Positions 1 to 13,749 of a stretch of DNA of 64,000 nucleotides are shown here, piece by piece (within the stretch, counting starts at the first letter, position 1; every line of letters starts with the position of its first letter). A program made the position numbers and the translations under genes. The DNA is from Ulva prolifera (taxonomy: Eukaryota; Chlorophyta; Ulvophyceae; Ulvales; Ulvaceae), in assembly GCA_023078555.1 (NCBI GenBank), contig CM041196.1, positions 6,149,658-6,213,657 of the forward strand, given 5' to 3'. The notes beneath the pieces are model-generated. The model was not told where the DNA came from and ran no database searches. It was given only the letters and a program-made list of their open reading frames with translations.

Positions 1-1288
1 TGGTGAAGCTCCTGCTGCGATCGGGGAGAGCCGGTACGGGTTTCAGAGCTACCTTTTGGCTGTTATGAGTGGCAATGAGGATGGGACAAGGTCGAGAGCT
101 GCTAACTTTTGCTGCGACATTGCGTTGTGCTCTTTTGTGTGTTTGTTGATTTGCTGCTACTCGGTCGGTTGCATTGTTGCCTCACAGCCTCACATTCGGA
201 GTTGTCAATGTCCAATAGGATACGGCTCAGTAAATTCAGATTTACTTTACTTTACTTTACAGTGGTGTTCCTGCAGAGCACAGTGGGACGTTTCAGCGTG
301 GAGCGTCGGTGGCAGCTCAGGGCGGTCGCTCCGCAGTGCCGCCAATGCGAGCCTGTACAATGAGGCTGTGGACACGCATGTTCTGGCTGAGGTCCATGCT
401 CTGCTCGTGTCAGTGCTGGTGGAGCTGCTGGCTCACGGTGACAGTGGTGGAATGGATGCTCTGTGCAAGCTGCTGCAATCTGGAGCCTGGACAGTCCAGT
501 TGCAGCAGCAGAGATGTGGCGATAATGATGGCTCGAACACTGGTCACCAAACTGATGGTCTGTCTCTTCACTGGGAGCACTTGGTCCAGCCAGCTGCATG
601 GCATCATCTGCTTGGCCTGATTGCATGGTGGGCCTGATCATTCATGCGGGGTCGGCCATGAAACATCCATCATGCCCTGCTCTTGTGACCCGAATTAGAG
701 GACTCAGTGGTTTGGACTGTGGCTGCCCGGTCTCCTTGATCAAAGACTGGGGTACAGGCTTGCTTTCCCGAACAGCGGAGACTGTGGCGCACCGAGCCCG
801 GGGACTTGTTGAAGGAGCACAATATGTTTTCGAGGCCACAGAGTCCGTGTTGGGCGTGGTGATGCTCAAGTGTTTGCGCCCGCTGGGTGTGCGTGACGCC
901 TCGGAGCAGTTCCATCTCTGCCCTCGAATATCACAGGCACGTACTGGACTCGGGACAGCAGCGCCACTGGCTCTAGAAATCGTTTACATGCAAGATGGTG
1001 TGTGGTAAAAATGCCTGGACAGTGCTGGCCATGCATCCACTATTGACATCGCTCTGGACTGCAGCTGTTGCTGTCCTCCTGTGCGTTGTGCGAACCACCT
1101 AATACCCGAGCTGGGCAACACCTTTGTCGATGTATGCGCGCTTCGGGGCGAGTGCGCTCCTTGGACGATACTTTGTGCCTTTCCGACATCCAGGCAATTC
1201 GAGTGCCCCGACTGGGTCCCTTCAAGCAGGAGGTTCACTGACGATGGCCACCTCTGTAGGTATCCGCAGACGTGGCTCCTGCGTGCAG
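1..1288 (+). other. Possible 5' exons of the LRR/coiled-coil gene; not resolved
   Basis: No complete gene can be drawn here. Two stretches on the + strand read like helical protein: about 330-490 (containing VLAEVHALLVSVLVELLAHG) and about 740-900 (containing RTAETVAHRARGLVEGAQYV). Both resemble the helical N-terminal half of the downstream gene and could be its earlier exons, because the first well-modelled exon at 1289 starts in mid-codon. I could not find phase-consistent junctions linking them. A dispersed repeat at 197-262 lies just before the first stretch and its TTTACAG end could act as a splice acceptor. Confidence 0.3.
197..262 (+). repeat. Dispersed repeat, copy 1
   Basis: Begins CGGAGTTGTCAATGTCC and ends in TTTACTTTAC units followed by AG. 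Related copies lie at 22138-22467 (interrupted) and 62130-62191. Confidence 0.85.
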
Positions 1289-4200
1289 AGTGCTCCCCCA
1301 CGCCCTGGCCGCACTCGCCTCCGCACCACCCGTCCGCAAGCTCCCTAAGCAGGACATGCTCCTTCTGGCGCTGCTCCAGCTGTCCCACCAGCAGGCCTGC
1401 TCTGCAACAGAAGCCACCGCTGCGGCATCACCGCTCCACACGACCACAGCCGACACCTCCAGCAGTGACGACGACTCTGCCGACGAGCGTAGCCACACTG
1501 CAGCGGGGAGTGGGAGGCAAGGGGAGGGCTACAGAGCAGTGAGGGGGGGCGTGGCTGGGCGGGCGGTGCCGAACCCGTGGGCGGATGACAGCGTGCGGGA
1601 CCGGCTGCTTGTCAGCATCGCGAACGGCCGGGACGTCGCCTCCGCTGCCGCACTGCACGCGCTGTGCGCTGTGTACCGCGGCGTGCGGGCGTCCCTGGTG
1701 CAGCACATCCACTCTGACGATTGGTGCGCGCATCCTCGCTGTTGCCGCCCGGCCCGCAGCCTGTGGCATGTACTGCTTCGAGGTGCTGCTGCAGTTCCAG
1801 TCAGGCAACAGTGTACTGCCACCTCTTTTTGGGCAACGTCATGACTGCAACAACACCGATCAGTGTCGTGAATGAGCCTGATGCAGATGTGGCCTGTACC
1901 GATTACACCACATGCATGCTGCTTGACATATGCCACGTGATTGAGCTGACCAGATTTGCATTAATACGCGTATCTTTCGATTTCGGTACGCTAATGCGCG
2001 TATTACACTCTAACGTACTTTATCAGCGTATAGGACGCACGTACGTTTCGGACTTGAGCGTTTTTTGAAAGCCTAGAAATCTGCACTGTGGTGCACCTCT
2101 AGCCACAACGCCAAAGCAGGTTTTGAACATCCCTTGCATTGCATGATGAACCTAACCTGATCATCTGATTTACTGTTACTACTTCAATGTACTGTTCTCT
2201 GCAATAGTGTGCCTAAGCACAGATGACAGCGACCATGGCAATTTCAAGTCTGGCCATCACCGGCTTGGCGCCTCCGGCGCCAAGCCCGTGATGTAGCCTA
2301 TACAGCGTACTTTTAACCCCCCCCCCCTGATTGGTACCAACGTACCATACGCGTCTTTTTGCTTTCCGTACTTTATCATGAAACGTACTAATGCAACTCT
2401 GGAGCTGACCGGGCGGCTGTGCGCCCGTTTCCGCTGCACACATTCACTGCATGCGTGCCAACATCTCACGTCCTGTGCGCGGCGCCGCTGCAGGTCCAGC
2501 CCTGGAGGCGTCTGCGGCCCGACGCTCGCGCTGTCCGGCGTGGCGGCATGTCTCGAGATGGACCTCCTCCTGGACGACACCTGGCCAGTGGCCGCCTGCC
2601 TACAATCCGGCGCCGCGGTGGAGCTTGTCGCGGCCGGCCTGCTCGAGGCGCTCAAGGGCGCGCTCTCCAAGTTCCAGGGCGCCCCGCGGCTGCTCGGGCT
2701 GCAGGCCGTCGTGCTCGTGTCCCACCAGCCCGCCCTCATGTCCAAGTGCGGCCCCGATATACACTCCATATGCACAAGGATGTGGCTACTGCCAGCGGTC
2801 CATACAAGCATGCCGGGACATGCGAGGCAAGCAGTGACGAGGATTGAAATCAACTCTACTGCACAAGTCCAGTGCGTGGCGCTGACATGCATGGGCTGCA
2901 TGCATGCTGATTCACAAGCGCATCACGCACATACTGGCGTATACATATGCTTCAGCGCCAGAGCACGCAGGCTGATCTCTGAGGGCATGCTGGAGCTCTC
3001 GGTGCTCGTGCTGGAGGCGGCGGTGCGGGACCTGTCCCGAGGGAAAGCCGGCCGCGCACAGCCCGCGGCACGGGCGCCGGGTCTCGGCCAGCACGCCGGC
3101 GACGGCCGCGCTCCCGTGTCCCCCGGCAGCAGCACAGGCGGCGACAGCGCCCCCTCGGATCGCAGCCACAGCCACAGCCGAGGCGGGTCCTCCGCTCGCA
3201 CAGCACGCAGCACGGCCGTGAGCTCCGCCGCGAGCTCGGTGTTGCACCGTGCAACGAGGCTCGGCGGCGACTGCACGGAGGCCGCTGCAGCCTCCGCAAT
3301 GCAGGTGCGCTGCGCGGCATGCTACTGTGCTGTGGCCACACGTGCTCTCGTGTCATTGCCACAGCGGAGGAGCGCATGGGTACCTGTGCTGGGCAGGCTG
3401 GCATGCTGGGCTCGAGGCATCAAGCGCACCATTTGCTGCCGTTGATGTTGCGGCACTGAGCCACGGGCCACTCCGCAGGGCATCCAGACCGGGGAGGTGC
3501 TTGCCGCGAGCACCGCGATTGCAGCCCTGGAGCTTGTGGCCCTGCTGAGCCACGTGCGTGACCACGCCGCCGCACGCCGGGACTTCCAGCAGCTCCTCGC
3601 CTCCGCCACTCGGGACTTCAAAAGCGCTACCCTTGCCCCCAGCCCGAGCCTGAGCCGCAGCGCTGCCGATCGCCGTCTCACCCGCGCCGCCGGCGGAAAC
3701 TCAGGCTCCACCTGCCGCAGCGGGTTCTCAGCCTCGGCACGCAGTTCCGGCAGCAGTTCCGGCGGCAGCGACAGCAGCGCGGACGCGTCCCTGGAGGGGG
3801 GCTCGTTCGGGAGCCGAGGGGAGGGCCGTGGAGGCACGGGATGGCGCCGGGGCGGCACCGCGCCGCAGCTGAGCGCCGCGCTGCGTACGCGGCTGCTACG
3901 GCACCTACTGAAGGGCCCGACAATGAAGCTGCTGTGCGCGGCAGCGGCGCTGCAGCAGGCGGCTCCGGCGTATAACTGCTCCGTGCAGCAGCGCACGGTC
4001 GGCATGTTGCGGACGTGGGCGTTCTGCGCACCGGATATCGCGCGGGAGCTCGTCGTGACGCCGTACCTGCTGTGCAAGTACGGGTCTAAACACCAAAAAA
4101 GGAAACAGGCCTGCAGGCCTTGACTTTCAGCCGCATCTGTTGCGCTCGGATTGCTGGAATCTGTCGATGCTTCTCTAACAATGGCTGCATAGCAATGCGC

Positions 4201-7200
4201 AGCCCATCGATGCCGATGAACCATCACGACCGGCTGCTTCCGTGGTGGGGAAGGTGCTGTGTGTTGCACAACACAACCACATCGGATACGAACGGACGGA
4301 TCAAGCCTGCTCCCTGCCGCTGCTGCCAGGCCAATGTGATCTGTCTGCTTGATTGCACATGTGGCTACAGGGTCTGCCCCGCATGATCACCATGGTCAGC
4401 CCCGTTTGAGGCCAATCGTATGTGCAGGCTGCTCGGGGCGTTCCTGCCGATCGTGTTTGAGATCCCGGCCTGCAGAACGTCCCTGCACGACGCCGCCACC
4501 TGGCGCTTGCGGGGCCGCACGGCAGATGCGGGGACACGCGGCCACACAGAGGCGTCCCTCGTGCAGCTGTCCTCGATCGTCGCTGCCGGCCACGGCATCA
4601 CGCCCGCCACCATCGACTCTGTGCCCAAATACTTCCCGCTCTTGCTCAGGGTATGTTTAAGTGCTTACTTCTGCGTAGGCCACACAGCCAATTTGCAGGT
4701 GTCATCACAGTCATGTGCCGTTTGATGTGCCTGTCGTGTGTGCATGCATGGCGGGGTCACTGGCCGCAGGAGCCGTGTCTATGGGGCGCGTGTATCCGTG
4801 CGCTGACACCATTGCACACATTTGCCTCATTTACACCTACCATTCATTTTTACCAACTATTTGTTTCATTTTGCCTCATTTACACCTACCGGCATGTCTT
4901 CATTGTAAGACTCTACTTCAGGGCTGTGAACGGCGCTGCAGAGTGCATTGTACCCAGCAGCGCAGATACCTTGCGCCGCGTGTACGGCTGCGGGCGGCCA
5001 CTCACGCATGGCGCGTGCAGATCTTCTCGGGCCAGATGCAGTGGCCGGACATCGCGGCGCGCACGCTCAACCCGCCTGTCGCGCAGCACAACTCCGAGTG
5101 GCAGGTGCTCGAGGTGCTCATGCACTGGCCGTGGGACCGGCTGGTGCTGAGCCGCACCGGCATGGGCGTCGTGCAGGCGCGGGCGCTCGGCATCTCCCTC
5201 GCCATGGCCGTTGCGCGGGGCGCCGCGCCGCTGGAGCTCACCTGCAACGGCACCCTCCGCACCGAGCACCTCGCCTTGGGCTCCCTCGCCACCGCCGGTG
5301 CGCGCCGCTACGTGTGCCGCTCACGCCGCCGCCCCCCTGGCCGCGCGGCGGTGCCAGACCGCCGCTGCCGGGCGCCGAATTTCCGGCAAACTGTTTCCGC
5401 TCTCGAGGCATCGAGTCCATTTCAAACCGTTTGGTGCAAGGAACAGCGTAACCATATCACGAGGACAGCAAACTTTGTCGTCAACGCATTTGTCACCATG
5501 ATCCCAGAGCACCGTCCGCCTGGCGACGCAATGAGCTAAAGTGTGTGCCACACTCAGTGGATGTGGCAATGGTGGCTGTGCTTCAGGGAAGCACCCGCTG
5601 GGTCGGGAGGAGGCGATTCTGCTCGCCGGCTACCTCTCTGTGCCGTCGCCCGCCGGCCGCGCCGGGGCGCAGGCGCACGGTGGCCTGCGGCGGCTGAGCT
5701 TGATGAACAGCCCGGTCGGCGGCACGGGCATCGCGGCGCTCGCTGATAGCCTCCACGCCAACACCAGCCTCCTCTCGCTTGACCTGGTGTGCTCGCTCCA
5801 CCCCGCTGTTCCCGTCACCTCATCCTCTTGAGCTCAGTCGCGCCAGCCTGTTCGTTCTCTCCTTGTACTCAGTGAAGACTGGCTGTCTTCCGTCTTGGAC
5901 AGCACCGCCGTGAAGACCAGAAGTGCCAAGGTGTAAGGCGTGTGTTTTCGGCCAGAGCCAGGTGTGTGACCGCCAAGTCTACAAGGCATTCGGCTAGCCT
6001 TCCGCCCAGAGAAACTGGCAATTGAGCGCAGCAAGCAAGGTCTGTATAGCTGGCGGTGCGCAAGCCGCCTAGGGACGGTGTCAATGCATGCCTACAATGC
6101 ACAGCACACGCTGGGCGCAGCACTCTGTGCTGCAGACGCTCCCCGGTGCAGGCAGGCTCCCAGATTGCCGGCCCGGGGTGCCACGCCCTCGCAAAGATGC
6201 TCACCCGCAACACCACGCTGCGCACGCTGTCGGTGTTCTGGGCGGGCGCGGACCACGCCGCCCTCTCTGCCCTCGCCGCCGCCCTTGCCTCCAACTCCAC
6301 CCTCACCTCCCTCGCCCTCGGCGACCCCCGCAGCCTCTCCGCCAATCACAGCACGCACGCCGCGTGTGCCGTCCTCTCCAACGCGTCGCCGCAGCTCTGC
6401 CGGCTCGAACTATCTTACGTCTCGGTGCCCTCCCCGGCATCGGCGCAGCGCCTCGCCGCCGCCCTGCGGTGTAACGAGGGCGCAGAGGAGCTCTGTCTCC
6501 CGTACCTCTCGATCAAATACAGCACTGGCCGGGCGGATGCAGCAGGGCCGCCGCAGGCGAAGCCAGGGGACGATGCGGAGGACATGGCGCGGACGGAGGA
6601 GGGGGCTGCGGCGCTGCTGGGCGCTGCGCTGCGCGCGCGGCGGCCGGCGCTGCGTGCGCTGGAGCTGCCGTTCATGCATGTGAGAGCAGCACACGGGGCA
6701 CACGCGGCGCTGCTTGGCGCTGCGCTGCAGGAGGCGACTGCTCTGGCAACGCTTGACATGCTGCAGGTCAGCCTCTGGGCATTGCTAGCCTGCGTTGCAA
6801 CGCATGGAGCTCTGACGAGAGCCATGAAATGTGATCGTCCAGTCACTGTGTTCCGGGCGCTTCTGTATCTCCGTGCCATCTCGCCACTTGTATCGCTGCG
6901 TTGTGCCGGATCGACAAAGATCCCGTGCAAAGATGAACATCAGTCCTGCATACTGGACTGCCGCCCCATGATCTTGCTCGGACAAGCCACCGATACATCT
7001 CGAGTCTGGGAGTTTCTACATGCATGCTTAATGTGCAAGCTTAATGTGAGTGCAGGTGTCTCTCAGTCCCATGGAGTGCCACGCAATCGTCTCGACTCTT
7101 GCCTCCAGCCCCCGGCTTACAGCGCTCCGCTTGTCCATCCCCCCCATCACCCCCGCCTCCGATAACTCTCCCCCTCCCCTAGACCCAGAGCCCGCGCTGG

Positions 7201-9854
7201 CCGCCCTCCGCAGCCGCGGTGTCGCCGTCGACGCAGAAGCCTGGGTGCCGCCGTCAGAGGGGGGCTTCCGGCCGCGGCCATGGGGCGTGTCGGCGGCGGA
7301 GGTCGCTGCGCGGGGCGCGCAGCTGCTGCCGCAGCCGCAGCTGGAGTACGAGGCGGAGCGGCAGGACAAGGTGGCGCTGCAGGAGAGCGTGCAGAGCTCG
7401 ACTTTCAGCCAGGCGGAGGCGCGGCGGGCGGTGGACGCGCTGCGCACGCGCACTGCGGCCCTGCAGCGGGAGCTGGAGGCCGCGCGGGCCGCGACGGTGG
7501 AGGCCGAGCGGCAGGCGCAGGAGGTACGGGAGGGGAGCCCTGTGGCCCTGCATGACCTCACCACAGCACGAGCAAGCGTGACAGAGCACAAGCATGAGCG
7601 AGCATGAAATGGTGACACTGCATGTACCAAACATGCTCTCTGTGGTCATGTCGTCGGCCCATCTGTGGTCTGCCTCGAGAGCAGCTCTTCTGTGTTGCTC
7701 GGAAACACCCGGCATTACCTGTAGCACCGCGATCGATGCGGGCCACGACGCAATCTACGGCCATTAATCAGTAACGCACACGCGTCGGCACCCAGGCGCA
7801 TGCGCGACATGCGCCACACGACAGTGGCCGCTGCCTGCATGTGATTCAATCACACCGTCGTTAATGTGCAGACCCGGCAGGACCTGCACTCGCGGCACGC
7901 CCGCGAGCAGGAGGCGCTGCAGGCCCAGATCGCGACGCTGCAGAAGGCGACCGCAGTGACCTCCATCCCCGACGTCCTCCAGCGCCAGGCCCTGATGGAA
8001 GTGTCCCGCCTGAAGCAGGAGAACGAGGGCCTGCAGGAGCGCCTCGCCGCCGCAGACACCAGCGCCGGCCACGCCGAGACCATCGACGAGCTGCAGGCGC
8101 GCCCACTGCGCTGCGCGCTGTGCGCTGTACGTTGTGTGGCTGTGAACTCGCGAACTGTTTTCAGGTGCTTGTGTCCTGAGAGGAAATGTAGGGGTGTGTG
8201 TGTGTGGCATGGAAAAAGGCGGCAAGGCGGGTGGCGGTAGTATGTGGGTCATACTTCTGCATCTTGAGGGAGGTGTGTGCTGCAGGAGCATATCGAGGAG
8301 CTGCAGGAGCAGCACCGCGCTGAGCTGGCGAGATCGCGGAGCGCAGCACAGAATGACCGCGAGCGGGCGGCAGAGGCGGAGGCTGCCGCCAAAGCACGCC
8401 GGCTCGAGGCGGAGCTGCAGGTCTGGCCACAAAAATGTTTAACCCTTTCACGCAATATACCATTATACATGTCCTGGGTGGTGTGAGCCTGGCGGCGGCC
8501 TTCATATGCTGACACAGCATTGCTGAACGAGATCATTTGGTGCACGAGGAGGCAGGTGGTGGTGGTGCAGGCGGCAGTGGAGCGGGCTGCGGCGGCGGCG
8601 AAGCGGCTACAGGAGGTGCAGGCGGAGGCCGCGGCGGCCGTCCCCGGCGGCACGTCGACCATGGCGCTGCTGCGCAAGGTGCGTGCTCTGGAGGCGCAGC
8701 TGCTGGAGGAGCAGACGCGCCGCGCCGCCGCGACCGCGGCGGTGGCGGACGTCGCCGCGGTGCAGGATGCGGCCGCAGAGGCGGCCGCGCTGCGGGCGCA
8801 GCTGCAGGCCGGGGAGCAGCTGCAGGCGGAGCAGGCGGCGCAGCTGCAGCAGCAGGAAGCACAGGTGCGTGCTGCGTGGCCGTGCGGGACCACACAAGAC
8901 GGCTTTGTCTACTTGGATTGTGATTGATTATCATTGAAGCACGGTTTCGTTGGATTCACGTGACCAATCCTACCCGAAGAGGATCGATCGGACCTTGACA
9001 GCTCTGGTGCGCTGCCCACAGGGAGAGGGGCCACAGCATGCGCACAGGCCCATCAATACATACCATGACAGCATGGCATTTACATTTGCAGCTGGGTGCC
9101 AGCGCTCAGGCCATCACTGCTCTGCACATGGAGGATACTGCTCAGGAGACCCAGATTCACTCCACTTCACATGTGTTTTTGGCTGTACGTAATGCGAATG
9201 CAACACAGCGCTCGTTCGCCGTGATTTACATCGCACCCAGCGGTACCTGCACCGACACTGACGACCAGCGGCCGGGTGCAGATCGCGGCGGCGCAGGAGC
9301 AGGAGGCCCTGCTGGCCCGCTACAAGGCGTTCGGGGACCTGCCGCGGCTGGCGCACCTCGCGGCCGAGACGACGCGCCTCGCCGCCTACGAGGGCCAGTA
9401 CCGCACCCTGCTGCACAGCTTCGACGCCGAGGTCGCCGCGGCGGCGGCGGCAGCCGAGGCCGCCGCCGCCGCGCGCGGCCGCGACGGCGCCCGCCTCGAG
9501 CTGCAGGTGCCCCCCCATCCCTCTCCCCCCTGGGAGCTGTCCATCCACCAGATACCGTGGAGCGCCTAAGATTCACCGCGATCTTTATTTTTGGTCACTC
9601 TCAAATTTTCGTGTGCGGGCGCCTGTCCATGTTGTGATACGACTCGGGTGGAATTTGCACTGTGCGTTGAGCATGATGTTTCCGCCGAACCTTTCCGGGC
9701 GGTGTAGGCGCAGCTGGAGGCGGAGCGGGCGGCGGCCGCGGAGGAGCTGGCGCGGGAGCGGCAGCGCGGCCGCGACCGCGTCGCGCGCCTCGAGCAGCGC
9801 CTCGAGGAGAAGTGGCGTGAAATCACCGCCCTGCGCAAGAGCGCCGCGCCTTGA
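1289..9854 (+). CDS. Large helical-repeat / LRR / coiled-coil protein (14 exons modelled, 5' end incomplete)
   Basis: Exons modelled: 1289-1723, 2494-2745, 2971-3304, 3479-4077, 4428-4650, 5021-5297, 5587-5786, 6152-6766, 7056-7523, 7872-8096, 8286-8420, 8571-8864, 9282-9506 and 9708-9854 (TGA). All phases agree, giving about 1,475 residues without the missing start. The N-terminal half is alpha-helical and armadillo-like, with a Ser/Gly-rich linker near 3620-3850. Exons at 5021-7130 carry ribonuclease-inhibitor-type leucine-rich repeats (LRRLSLMNSPVGGTGIAALA, LTRNTTLRTLSV). From about 7330 to the end the protein is a long Ala/Glu/Gln/Arg coiled coil (LEAQLLEEQTRRAAATAAV). The intron after 8096 appears to use a GC donor. 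I do not recognise a family with this order of domains; a scaffold role is a guess from domain type. It might be two genes, but the splice phases favour one. Confidence 0.6.
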
Positions 9855-11767
9855 CCACGCTCGCTGCCGCAACACCCTCACATATGGGTGCTGCATGTAT
9901 ATGTATGCATACAATGGGGATGGCTGCTTGCACTGAGCACCCCCAAGCACCAGGTGGAGCTCAGTGGCCGATGCATGGCAGTGGAGGCCCTGGACCCCTC
10001 GGAGACATGGTGCCTGTGGTCTGGCGGGGACAGCAGGCAGTGCTTCCGCAGGCTGGTGTGAGCTGTGTGTATCTATCGATGTGGACACTGCAGTCGGACT
10101 CGGCAGAAGCTTGCATATGCAGTGTGACATGGGCGATGTGGCAGGACTCTGCAATTGGATTGGATCCCAACATAGGACCGCCATTGGAGGGCTGTGAAGA
10201 TCATCTACGAGCAAGGCGGCATGTCAGAGTGGGTGTCGGCGGCATGCTGTTGCTTGCTGAAAAAGGACATGGGGTGTCACACTGGCTGACCGGCAAGCTG
10301 TGCCTGGATGTGTGCCATGATCCTACACTGAGCGACTGGTCAGCATTCCTTGAGCACAGAAAAGCCGTTACGAGGTTGGCCTGGGTCTATTTTGGGGCAC
10401 TGAGTGTTTAGTCTGGACCGGCATTGTCTAAAGCAGTCGCTTTCTGTGTTGTGCATGGTGGCACAGATGTGTAGCAATGAACGTGATGGCTCAGTTAAGA
10501 GCTTAAGCCACGGGCGTTGACCTTCGACGAGGATTGAAGTGTCGCCCTGCCGTTGGATGCACGGCAACTGTTTGGGAAGGGCTGCGTGGTGCATGCAGAA
10601 GCTGCAAGGTCTGGCCTTCGCGGCCTGACGCTCGCCTTGAGCTGGTGGCTTCCACGGATACTGCTTTGTCGCAGGTGCATGCTGCATAGTCTTGAATTTG
10701 CGTTGCATGAGAGGTCTCCTGATCCCTCTAAACAAGAAGAGGTTGAGGTGGGGTGTAATTTGTGAATCTACAATGACCTGTTCCGTGGGCTGGCTTGTGT
10801 CAGGAAGGCGAATACTGTGCAAATTGAAGGTGACACAGTTGCACACGGCAAGCACCTACGTCATCGTTCCTCAGTGTGAGGGATCCGTCTGATTTGGTGC
10901 ACTGGTATGCTTGAAGCGGTCAAACATGGAAACCGTTGCAAATACTGACTCAGTCCGTGTTACAAGAGAGGGGGCATACCATGGCAGATGCTACTTTTAA
11001 AAGGGCACATGAAAGATCCCTGCAAAATTTGTCTGTGCTCGAGATGGATATTTCAAAGTGATGAGTCCGCTGAGCGACAATCGATCAGGTCATTCTCGAC
11101 ATGTCCATAATCATGGCAGCTAGCATGGCCTCACCGGCCCGCTCAAGCAGTCGTGATTCCTTTAAGACGTGGGAGCACGAGAACTGCTACACGATGCAAA
11201 GGGGCTTGCCAGCAGCCAGCGATGCTTCATGTGCACTAGGGAACAGGTCTAGCAAGCACACCTGGCTTCAGGCTGAGGACCCTACGTCCCTGTGTGAACG
11301 TGAAAAATGTGATATTTACAACTATCCAGCCAGTATAAACTTCATGCTTGTTTCTGAACGTTCGCAGCTGCCCGCAACAGGGACACACGTAGATGCAAGG
11401 GGATGCCACGGGGTGGGGTGGGGAGTCCGTCTAGCATTACGAGCTGCAAGAGCACAGAAAGTCAGTGAGCCTCATAAAAGTGTCGAAAGCACCTGCATCA
11501 AACTCGCACTGCGCAGTTGATGATCATCGCCTCTATAGCGCGGTGTGCACCGACATGGCTGACAGCAGCGGGAGATGGCGTCAAGGCACACAGCACTTGC
11601 CCCCCGCCAGCAACGAAGCCGTCGAGACTATGGCGACTTTGAGCTCATATTTCGAGACATCCGTGAAATCGACCTTTTCGCGCGTGGAACTGAGCGGGAG
11701 TCAGAACGTCTCCGTGTACGCGCCGCAGTAAATTCGTTCTCCACGTCTCCAGGACAACACAGCAATC
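9855..11767. other. Intergenic; one exon-like stretch
   Basis: A 34-codon open stretch at 9954-10055 (+), bounded by CAG and GT, reads VELSGRCMAVEALDPSETWC and onward and looks coding, possibly a propeller-like fragment. I could not connect it to another exon. The coiled-coil gene ends in TGA at 9854, so it may belong to a small separate gene or to alternative splicing. The remainder up to the eIF3h start shows no convincing coding signal. Confidence 0.3.
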
Positions 11768-13749
11768 ATGCCGGAGGCAGCAGCGCCAATGAGCTTCAAA
11801 AATATTGCTTCTAGAGAGAAGAAGGAGGTGCAGATCAAATCCGTACAGCTCTCCGGGTCAGTCGCGATGAAGATATTGCAGCACTGTACCGAATCAGACA
11901 ACGCAGGAGCATGCGGTCAGCTTCTGGGGCTTGATGTCTCTACAATCCTGGAGGTTACGGAGTGCTTTCCGTTCCTGGTGTGGCCTCCTACGACTAGCAA
12001 TTGCTTCTTGACGGGCGGCTTTCGCCGATGCCTGTACGTTACGTGATCATCAGACACTCCAACAGCACTTCAGTTTGAAATGAATTGCTTGAGTGGGCTG
12101 GTGCGCACGTTTGCATGGGGAGGCTGACAGCGGGTTGTGACCTGTCCTACAGGCATCTGACAACTCTGAGCAGTACCAGCTAGCCAAGATGCGATGTCTG
12201 AGAGACATCAACGTGGACTCAAATACAGTGGGCTGGTATCAAAGTGCCCCTTACAAGGACTTCCAGACGCTGAACCTTCTCGACACATTCATCAGCTACG
12301 AAGAGAGTGTCAAGAAGTGTGTGTGCATTGTATGTGACCCCAAGGACTGCGTGCGAGGATCACTGGCACTAAAAGCGCTGCGATTAAGCAAAAAATTCAT
12401 GGAAATGTACAAGGTCAACACTAGCGTGCGCCTCCCCTGCTTCCAGGTCCACCACCAATCCCGCCTCAGCTGTACCCGCCTCCAACTCATTGCACTGTCC
12501 TGCAGCTTACCGCCAAGCAACTCTACGACGCTGGCATCACATGGAAAGATATCTTCACGGAGGTACCCATCAAGATCGAGAACACACCTCTCGTGACAGC
12601 CCTCATGGCAGAGATTGACCGGCAGACAGTCCTCGACAGCATCACCGCATCACGTCTGCGGCTGAACACTCTACCCTTCCTCGAGAAGCAGCTCGAGCTC
12701 ATGGGCGACGGCATTGAGAGCCTGTACATGGAGGTGCAAGATGTCACAAAGTACGAGCGGGCACGAGTTCGCATGGAGCAAGCCAAGGCTGCCTGGCTGG
12801 CAAGGCGGCAAGAGGTGTGGACTTCTCTTCCACCTCTCGGATTGTCTCGAGTCCACCGCCTGCACTTCTTCCCTCCATGCATCAGCCCATTGCGCAATTC
12901 AAGCAGCTGTGCTGCAATGGCTGTGCATATATGGTCTGAACTGAGCAGCAGAAGTGCCCACGGGTGGTCCAGGGGTTCAGACACAGCTCATCACTGAAGC
13001 CTCTCGGCAGTTGTACCAGAGCGGGGCCAGCCGGTCCCCCTGATACCTCCTGCTTGCTGATCCAGGGCCCATGGCCGGAGCCTCAGGGGCACCACGAGGC
13101 CCCGGCGTCACAGCTCCTGCCCGTGCGCGGTGCAGTTTCATTCTGAGCTTCTCTGAGCGTCTCTTCTTCTTCATTCTTCATTCGTTCATTCTTCTTCTTC
13201 TCATTCTCCTTCATTCGTCGCATTGTCATTCATTCATCATTCTCAACTATTCATTTGAGCTTTATTACCATCGTTTCATCGCAGCATCTCTTTACATCGA
13301 CCTGCTTCGGTTCGCGTGGACAGTCTCCAGCCACGGCGCCACGAAGTGGACCTCAAACTGAGTCCAGTCCCACCCATACTGCAGACCCAACACGTGGCAG
13401 TTCGGCTGCACCGCCACTCCGAGAATGACATCCCTCTGCCAACAGCATAAATGTTTATGCGATTCCAGTTTAAAAGCATGAGACTTCTTGCGTGCATAGC
13501 GTGAAAGGTTCTCGTGTGGGTAGCAGTCACTCATGGGGCGGGGCGGTGCAGGAGAACGTGGCGCGCAAGCAGAACGGCGAGGAGCCGCTGCCGGAGGAGG
13601 ACCCCCAACAGTTCAAGGCCCTCGAGCCCCCCTCCCTTGTCAACTCATTCCTGCTACAGGAGCGCCTCGCCGGCGTGTGCGAGGGCGCCAGCACCGCCTC
13701 CTGCGAGCTCCTCCACAAGCTCAACATCGCGGACTGCCTCCGCCACTGA
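11768..13749 (+). CDS. EIF3H: Eukaryotic translation initiation factor 3 subunit H (MPN domain)
   Basis: Exons are 11768-11977, 12153-12413 (or to 12425), 12506-12814 and 13552-13749 (TGA), all joining in phase 0 to give about 325-329 residues, close to the usual 330-350. The start ATG at 11768 precedes PEAAAPMSFKNIASREKKE. Residues about 17-160 form the MPN fold (VQIKSVQLSGSVAMKILQHC; MRCLRDINVDSNTVGWYQS; GSLALKALRLSKKFMEMY). A conserved segment IFTEVPIKIENTPLVTALMA follows, then a helical C-terminus with the family's GEEPLPEEDP motif. As expected for eIF3h there is no JAMM metalloprotease motif. In known systems eIF3h is a non-catalytic subunit of the cytoplasmic eIF3 complex, supporting 40S recruitment and re-initiation. 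Identification is firm; only the exon 2 donor is ambiguous. Confidence 0.93.

Noticed and set aside
3322-4269. 315-codon minus-strand frame
   Set aside because: It lies opposite the phased exon 3479-4077 of the LRR/coiled-coil gene and has low-complexity Arg/Ser/Pro composition.
11059-11082. Hammerhead-like core GTGATGAGTCC with a small stem and GACAA
   Set aside because: The core needs CTGATGA and GAAA. Both differ here at essential positions and no third stem was found.
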